In this document: positions 59,331 to 64,000 of the stretch, one piece after another
How the letters are laid out: every line of letters begins with the position of its first letter
How positions within the stretch are numbered: the first letter of the stretch is position 1
Translations under genes and position numbers: made by a program
The notes under the pieces: model-generated
What the model was told of the DNA's origin: nothing
Seen by the model: the letters and a program-made list of their open reading frames with translations, nothing else
Database searches by the model: none
Assembly (NCBI GenBank): GCA_017416155.1
Contig: JAFQDE010000039.1
Location: 1 to 64,000, forward strand
DNA length: 64,000 nt
From: Tyzzerella sp.
GTDB taxonomy: Bacteria; Bacillota; Clostridia; Lachnospirales; Lachnospiraceae
Direction of reading: 5' to 3'

Positions 59331-60674
59331 CTAACGGAGCGGAAGAGCGTCCTTCACTTTTTCGACTCCTGCACCAATGATTTCATTTGTGCGTTGTAAG
59401 GATTCTGCTATATCTTTAGATAATTCCGGCAAATCCACCTCTTTTAATAATTTGTCAGGATTATCCAACGGCATGATGTAAAATTCCGGGTTTCCCTCAT
59501 CAGGTTCATTTGGTGTGCGATATACCCAGGTTGGAATAAAGTCTACTTCTGTAAGTGATACTGTACCATCATCGGATTTTTCTAACACCAGTTTTACAAG
59601 CAATCCGTCCTCTGTGTGTCCGGTTGGTTTTGTAGTGACCATACGTTCCTTATATTGATTTGACAAATGATTGCCGAGAGAGTAGACGCAGAGCATTCGA
59701 TGGTCACCAGCCGTATTAGTTAGTAAATCTACAGGCTGAATGACATGAGGATGTCCGCCAATCAAAGCATCTATACCCAGTTCACAAAGCTCTTGTGCAA
59801 TTTTGTGCTGTCTTGTATTTTCCGTTGTTTTATATTCCACACCCCAATGAATATAGGCAATTGTGTATTCCACACCGGCTTCCTTCATTTCTTGAAGTCC
59901 TTTCTGAATCTCATCATAGAGTTTTTGTGTGTTACCATAGTTAAATGTATTGATCAGGGGAACAGTAGCATTATTTACCGGAATTGAGTTGATAGATATA
60001 TCCTTCCCTTCCTTTGCACCGGTGTCAAATACATAATTAAAAAAACCAATTTTAATTCCGCTGACTTCCTGAATCATATAGGTCTTTTCAGAGATTGATT
60101 TTCGTACACCCATGTACTGCATACCATTTGACTCAACTGCATGTATCGTCATATTAAATCCAGCATCATAATTGTCGTAAATATGATTGTTTGCAAGTTG
60201 ACATATATCTGCACCGTTTTGTGAAAGTGCAGTAGCGATAGCAGCCGGAGCTCGAAATCTCGGATACCCTTTGTAGTTGCCGTCAGATATCGTGGATTCC
60301 AAATTCAGAATCGTCAAATCAACATTCTCGTAGTGACCTTTGATATATTTAAAAATACTATTGTAATCGTAACTTCCGTCATCTTTTTTGTAGTGATTAG
60401 ATGTTAGAAGTGGGTCGTGCATGATAATATCTCCGCCGGTTAGGATAGAAGCGGTAATGGGCTTGGGCTCGTCTTTTTGAATCTCGATAGGAGCAAGTGT
60501 TTCAACTGAATCTTCTTTGTATTTTTCAGTTTTATTTTTCTTGATTATCCAAGACGCCAATAATATTAGTACAACAATCGGTATTATAAGTATGAACAAC
60601 CGAAGGAGACGTTTGATGAACCGTCGTCTTTTGTGGCGTCTTCTTCTGCGCAGTTTATCTGTAGTCTTTTCCAT
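59331..60674 (-). CDS. CapA family protein (PgsA-like metallophosphatase fold)
   Basis: 447 residues. A strongly basic N-terminus ('RRRRRHKRRRFIKRLLRL'), one membrane helix (about 25-45), then an extracellular CapA domain: 'ILTGGDIIMHDPLL', 'GADICQLANNHIYD', 'YTIAYIHWGVEYK' and 'IDALIGGHPHVIQPV'. CapA/PgsA proteins take part in capsule or poly-gamma-glutamate anchoring and also occur as stand-alone genes of unknown substrate, as here. AGGAG lies upstream of the start; a consensus promoter precedes it. Confidence 0.92.
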   Translation of the reverse strand: MEKTTDKLRRRRRHKRRRFIKRLLRLFILIIPIVVLILLASWIIKKNKTEKYKEDSVETLAPIEIQKDEPKPITASILTGGDIIMHDPLLTSNHYKKDDGSYDYNSIFKYIKGHYENVDLTILNLESTISDGNYKGYPRFRAPAAIATALSQNGADICQLANNHIYDNYDAGFNMTIHAVESNGMQYMGVRKSISEKTYMIQEVSGIKIGFFNYVFDTGAKEGKDISINSIPVNNATVPLINTFNYGNTQKLYDEIQKGLQEMKEAGVEYTIAYIHWGVEYKTTENTRQHKIAQELCELGIDALIGGHPHVIQPVDLLTNTAGDHRMLCVYSLGNHLSNQYKERMVTTKPTGHTEDGLLVKLVLEKSDDGTVSLTEVDFIPTWVYRTPNEPDEGNPEFYIMPLDNPDKLLKEVDLPELSKDIAESLQRTNEIIGAGVEKVKDALPLR

Positions 60675-60706
60675 ATTAGATTTTCTCCTTTGTACAGTCT
60701 ATTCAA

Positions 60707-60735
60707 ATTGTACCGAACATAGTATTTTCTGTCAA
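60707..60735 (-). promoter_or_regulatory. Consensus sigma-A promoter for the capA-like gene
   Basis: On the minus strand TTGACA (60735-60730), a 17-bp spacer and TACAAT (60712-60707). Confidence 0.8.
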
Positions 60736-60737
60736 AT

Positions 60738-60768
60738 AAAAACTGTGGAGAAGTATATTCTCCACAGA
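60738..60768 (-). terminator. Intrinsic terminator of the GntR/ABC operon
   Basis: CTGTGGAG (60743-60750) pairs with CTCCACAG (60760-60767). In the minus direction the stem is followed by TTTTTATTT. Confidence 0.88.
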
Positions 60769-60778
60769 CTTATGTTTT

Positions 60779-62812
60779 CTATTGATTTATCAAATTTGCA
60801 ACATCATTTTTATTCAAATAAATATCCATATAACGTCTGTCACCATGTAACACATATCGTACAGTACAGTTAACATAATCTTCCCCGTAATCCTTATGGT
60901 AGCGCATGAAATCAGAGAGAATCATGTATTGCTTTAATTCTTTTAACAGCACTTCATCGTTGATGTATTCCTGTTGCATTTCACCATATTTATCGGAGTA
61001 GAATTCCAAATATTCGATTTTTATATCCTTTGATTCTGCAAAACTTACTACATCAAACTGTTTTAAATACGAAATCGTATTAGTGAAATCTGAATAAATC
61101 GTATAACTTTCATTACCCGAAAAATCTTTCCCTTCAATCGGATATTCAACAATCAACATAAATACTTGTTTCTTTGAGATAGAATCCGAAAGAGTAATCT
61201 TACTGTATTCCTCCAAATATATTTCACACAGTTCCTGCATTTGTTCTTTTGTCAGGTCAAGTTTGAATTGTTGCGGACCGTTTGTTACCTGAAGCGAAGT
61301 TATCTCTATTTCATCAGCATGATACAAAATGCAAAAATCATCTTTAAAATCATCCGTGGCAGACAGTTTGTCTAAACTTTCCGGGAATTCATTTCCGTAG
61401 TATGCATAGCATCTCTGTTTTTCAATGCCTGATTTGAGTTTATATGTCACAGTAAAATCATTCATATAAGTATAATCTGAATTATCTGATGGATTACTTG
61501 ATGCTTTAATATCTTTGATGGCGTTTAGCGCTAGTTCAACAGAATCTCCGGTCAGCCAATCTTTGTGTTCTTCCCAATTGTATTTTCCTTCATCAAAAAT
61601 ATAAGAGTCTATCTGAATAGATTTCACATCTTTTTCATTTGGCATGTATGCATCATATTTGAATAGGTCAGCCCAGAAGACAAATACAAATGCAAGGCAG
61701 AATAGGATTGCAAACAATAGTTGTTTTTTCTTGCCTAAAAGCGCTTTAATGTCAAATTGGAAAATACATTCCATGATACCATGCATTAAGAATGCCACAA
61801 AAACAAGTCCAAATATCAGCCATGCTGTATTTGCGTAAGCAGCTATTTCGTTTAAGAGAAGACCAGCGTACAACGCAGCTGGAATTACAAGCATAAATCG
61901 TATTACAGGGTTAAATTTCTCAAAAGCCATGGCGCGTCCTGCTGTCTCAGACGGCCTGCGCAGGAAGAGAAGATAAGCAACAACACCAATTACAAGTGAA
62001 AACACAAAGCATCCAAGCAAATAGGTCCAATGGTCTTTTATGTTCCATATTTCCGTATGATAATTCCAATGATATGTTGCCTTGTATGCAAGGGTTACCG
62101 GTGAAAAATAAAAGTACTTTTCGCTAATTTCACGGTGCACATAGGTTTTAAAGAAAATATCTGCATACAGCGGAACAAGATTGCTGATAATCAGCGGAAT
62201 ATAACTAGCAAAAACGCCCAATCCTAAAAACGCGATGATGTTGTGCCCTGTCATTACCATGGCAAGTACGGTAGTTGTAAAACATGCAAGGAATGCTCCA
62301 ATCATACAGACAAGACTCCACAACATGTTTTTGACAATAATTGTAGAACCGTAACCGAATCCGTAGATAATTGCAAGTTCTATACCAAGTGTAATGGCAG
62401 TAAACACAGTAAATACTCCAATGCAAGCAATGAATAGCATTTTGAATCGTGTCTGTTTACGAATCGGCATAGATTCATAAAAATCCGTCTCTTTTTTTGA
62501 GTGAAGATAACGGAAGAAATCAAATGCCAAATATACGCCAATTGCCATTGCAAGAATCATATTCCAAACATTCGGAGAGCAAAGTTCTGTCAAATGTTCA
62601 ATTACATACTCTAAATCTCTCGTTGGAGGATAGTAGGAACTTGATAGCACCATATTTATATCTTCAATAACTCTGGTGTTTATCAGATTCTGTACGTTTA
62701 AAAAAAAGGAAATGATGTGTATAAAAAAAGCTAACACCATAATCAAAACTGCAACAACATGTCTGCGCAGTGTTTCCATAATCAACTTAGGAAATGAGAC
62801 TCTTAATGTCAT
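60779..62812 (-). CDS. ABC transporter permease (YtrC/D-like) with a C-terminal DUF6449-type region
   Basis: 677 residues from ATG 62812, which has GGAGGTG seven bases upstream; the ATG at 62833 does not. The N-terminal half has about eleven membrane helices ('VVAVLIMVLAFFIHIISFFL', 'ETDFYESMPIRKQTRFKM' loop as in bacitracin/YtrC-type permeases). The C-terminal half (about 380-677) is a soluble extracytoplasmic domain. It pairs with the ATPase encoded just upstream, overlapping by 26 bases. Likely an envelope-stress or peptide-antibiotic sensing exporter; substrate unknown. Confidence 0.85.
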   Translation of the reverse strand: MTLRVSFPKLIMETLRRHVVAVLIMVLAFFIHIISFFLNVQNLINTRVIEDINMVLSSSYYPPTRDLEYVIEHLTELCSPNVWNMILAMAIGVYLAFDFFRYLHSKKETDFYESMPIRKQTRFKMLFIACIGVFTVFTAITLGIELAIIYGFGYGSTIIVKNMLWSLVCMIGAFLACFTTTVLAMVMTGHNIIAFLGLGVFASYIPLIISNLVPLYADIFFKTYVHREISEKYFYFSPVTLAYKATYHWNYHTEIWNIKDHWTYLLGCFVFSLVIGVVAYLLFLRRPSETAGRAMAFEKFNPVIRFMLVIPAALYAGLLLNEIAAYANTAWLIFGLVFVAFLMHGIMECIFQFDIKALLGKKKQLLFAILFCLAFVFVFWADLFKYDAYMPNEKDVKSIQIDSYIFDEGKYNWEEHKDWLTGDSVELALNAIKDIKASSNPSDNSDYTYMNDFTVTYKLKSGIEKQRCYAYYGNEFPESLDKLSATDDFKDDFCILYHADEIEITSLQVTNGPQQFKLDLTKEQMQELCEIYLEEYSKITLSDSISKKQVFMLIVEYPIEGKDFSGNESYTIYSDFTNTISYLKQFDVVSFAESKDIKIEYLEFYSDKYGEMQQEYINDEVLLKELKQYMILSDFMRYHKDYGEDYVNCTVRYVLHGDRRYMDIYLNKNDVANLINQ

Positions 62813-63686
62813 ATCCGGCCACCTCCGTTTCACTGATAAAGATTTCTTCTAGCGTGAGTGGAATTGACTCACAATAAATAGGATTCAATGTATTAAGCCA
62901 CCCGACAACCTTTTCTGATTCGCCGCGAACGGTCATTGTCAAAAGTTTGCCGTGTCGTTGCATCTTCATTACAAGCAGTGCATTCTGAATTTTTTGGTCA
63001 TATTCTTCCGGAAGCACACATTGAATTTTAGTAAGGTTGCATCTTAATTCTTCCAAATCTTGAGACAGTAGCACTCCGCCTTTGTGAAGAAGCCCAATGT
63101 GATCACTGATGTCCTCGAGCTCTCGTAAGTTATGTGAGGCAATTACAGGTGTGAAGCTTCGCTCACTCATTTCTTGGATAAAGAGTGCTTTAATTGCCTG
63201 TCGCATCACAGGATCAAGACCATCAAAGGTTTCATCACAGAACAGATATTGTGTTTCAGCACAGATTCCAATCAAGATAGAGAGTTGTTTCTTCATACCC
63301 TTGGAAAATGTACGGATTTTTCTGCTGGCAGGTAAATCAATCTTATCTAAAAGAGTGTGAAAACGTTCCGTATCAAAAGCAGGGTAGTAGGTCTTATAAA
63401 ATGCTCCAAATTCCTTTGGAGTAGAATTTGGAAAATAAAACTGGTCATCTGAGATATAGAAGAAAAGTGATTTTGCCTTTGGATTATTCCAAACTGGTTC
63501 TCCGTTTATCAAAATATCTCCGTGTTCCGGTTTTAAAATTCCTGCCATGCTGCGAAGAAGAGTACTCTTTCCCGCACCATTGGTTCCGAGAAGCCCCATT
63601 ACAGCCCCCTCTTTAATTGTCAAACTAATGTTGTCTACTGCAACAATATCACCATAACATTTACTGACATTTTTTAATTCAATCAT
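62787..63686 (-). CDS. ABC transporter ATP-binding protein (YtrB-like)
   Basis: 299 residues. Walker A 'GLLGTNGAGKSTLLRSM', a signature stretch 'TFSKGMKKQLSILIGI' and Walker B 'QYLFCDETFDGLDPVMRQA'. Drives the permease encoded next. It overlaps the GntR regulator gene by four bases (ATGA), so regulator, ATPase and permease form one operon as in Bacillus ytrA-ytrB. Confidence 0.94.
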   Translation of the reverse strand: MIELKNVSKCYGDIVAVDNISLTIKEGAVMGLLGTNGAGKSTLLRSMAGILKPEHGDILINGEPVWNNPKAKSLFFYISDDQFYFPNSTPKEFGAFYKTYYPAFDTERFHTLLDKIDLPASRKIRTFSKGMKKQLSILIGICAETQYLFCDETFDGLDPVMRQAIKALFIQEMSERSFTPVIASHNLRELEDISDHIGLLHKGGVLLSQDLEELRCNLTKIQCVLPEEYDQKIQNALLVMKMQRHGKLLTMTVRGESEKVVGWLNTLNPIYCESIPLTLEEIFISETEVAGYDIKSLIS

Positions 63687-64000
63687 GACTTCACCTCCTG
63701 AAAAATTTCTTTAAAACAGTCTAAAACATGAAGAGAATCAATGCCTGATTCTTTACATATTTTCAAATGTGTTTTCAAATCTTCTAATAGAAGTTGCTGT
63801 TGTTCTTTTACAACGTCTTTTTGCGAAGAAACAAAATTACCTCGTCCCTTAATTGAATAGATAAGTCCACGTCGTTCTAGTTCAGTATATGCTCTTTGAA
63901 TAGTATTCGGATTGATTGACAAATCTACCGCTAATGAGCGAACAGAGGGGAGCTGCGAATCCGCTTCAAGAGCACCGTTCAATATTAGCATCTGGAAACG
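63683..64000 (-). CDS. GntR family transcriptional regulator (YtrA subfamily), 5' end outside the window
   Basis: The visible part contains the winged-helix core 'LPSVRSLAVDLSINPNTIQRAYTELERRGLIYSIKGRGNFV' split here as 'LPSVRSLAVDLSINPNT' and 'YTELERRGLIYSIKGRG'. A short helical C-terminus, rather than a large effector domain, places it in the YtrA subfamily. The frame stays open to the window edge, preceded by 'RFQMLILNGAL', so the start lies beyond 64000. YtrA-type regulators repress their own ABC operon and respond to cell-wall antibiotics; inferred here from context. Confidence 0.9.
   Translation of the reverse strand, partial: RFQMLILNGALEADSQLPSVRSLAVDLSINPNTIQRAYTELERRGLIYSIKGRGNFVSSQKDVVKEQQQLLLEDLKTHLKICKESGIDSLHVLDCFKEIFQEVKS

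Overview
The window looks like a chromosomal segment from a low-GC, endospore-forming member of the Lachnospiraceae or a close clostridial relative. The evidence is an alpha/beta small acid-soluble spore protein, GerW (YtfJ), YlbJ and SpoIIIE-type FtsK, together with strong AAGGAGG ribosome binding sites, many TTG/GTG starts and Firmicutes-type neighbourhoods (alr-mazF, ytfI-ytfJ, rpmB/asp23/DAK2/recG, rsmD-coaD). Most genes lie on the + strand in long runs. No tRNA, rRNA or CRISPR array was seen.

Layout. 1-1.4 kb: the end of an IS3-family element and an Rpn-type nuclease gene. 1.4-4 kb: a BlaI repressor with a BlaR1-like M56 membrane protease behind two GTCTA/TAGAC dyads. 4-6 kb: an ApbE lipoprotein divergent from a NusG-domain-II protein and a Gx transporter, possibly a flavin electron-transfer module. 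6-15 kb: ruvAB, zapA, a U32 protein, an FtsW-like/PBP pair whose genes overlap by 158 nt, and ytfI/gerW. 15-20 kb: rpmB (minus), asp23-like, DAK2 kinase, recG and a SASP gene. 20-22.6 kb: rsmD and coaD, split by what reads as a complete type III toxin-antitoxin locus. 22.6-36 kb: ylbJ (minus), an M23 peptidase, a string of RNA-modifying enzymes, recU and the histidine genes hisZ-G-D-B-IE. 36-44 kb: an ABC-F protein, rex, alr, an antitoxin-less mazF, yebC, metY, a ClpP-like protein and a decayed gene. 44-53 kb: ftsK/spoIIIE, one-carbon genes fhs-folD, the NfnAB-like pair, a ZIP transporter and rlmH. 53-54.3 kb: a small accessory island downstream of rlmH. 54.3-64 kb: MFS, SDR, EamA, Dabb and acyl-CoA-ligase genes (+), then CapA and a YtrAB-like GntR/ABC operon (minus).

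The two most notable loci are accessory. (1) Between rsmD and coaD: a promoter, two perfect 52-bp tandem repeats with an internal hairpin, an intrinsic terminator and then a 161-aa protein with TenpN/ToxN-like motifs. This is the architecture of a type III (RNA antitoxin) system. (2) At the 3' end of rlmH: the rlmH tail sequence is echoed twice downstream, at about 53.76 and 54.29 kb. These bracket a DUF4160 gene pair and a HEPN-like membrane protein, much like the way SCC elements use rlmH as their attachment site. No recombinase gene is present in the island.

Functional links inferred from order: sporulation genes are interspersed with housekeeping genes; rex sits behind a promoter carrying a half-perfect Rex site; fhs-folD-nfnAB couple formyl-/methenyl-THF metabolism to NADPH and ferredoxin balancing; and the histidine genes end in a HisIE protein carrying an extra degenerate half HisF/HisA-like barrel.
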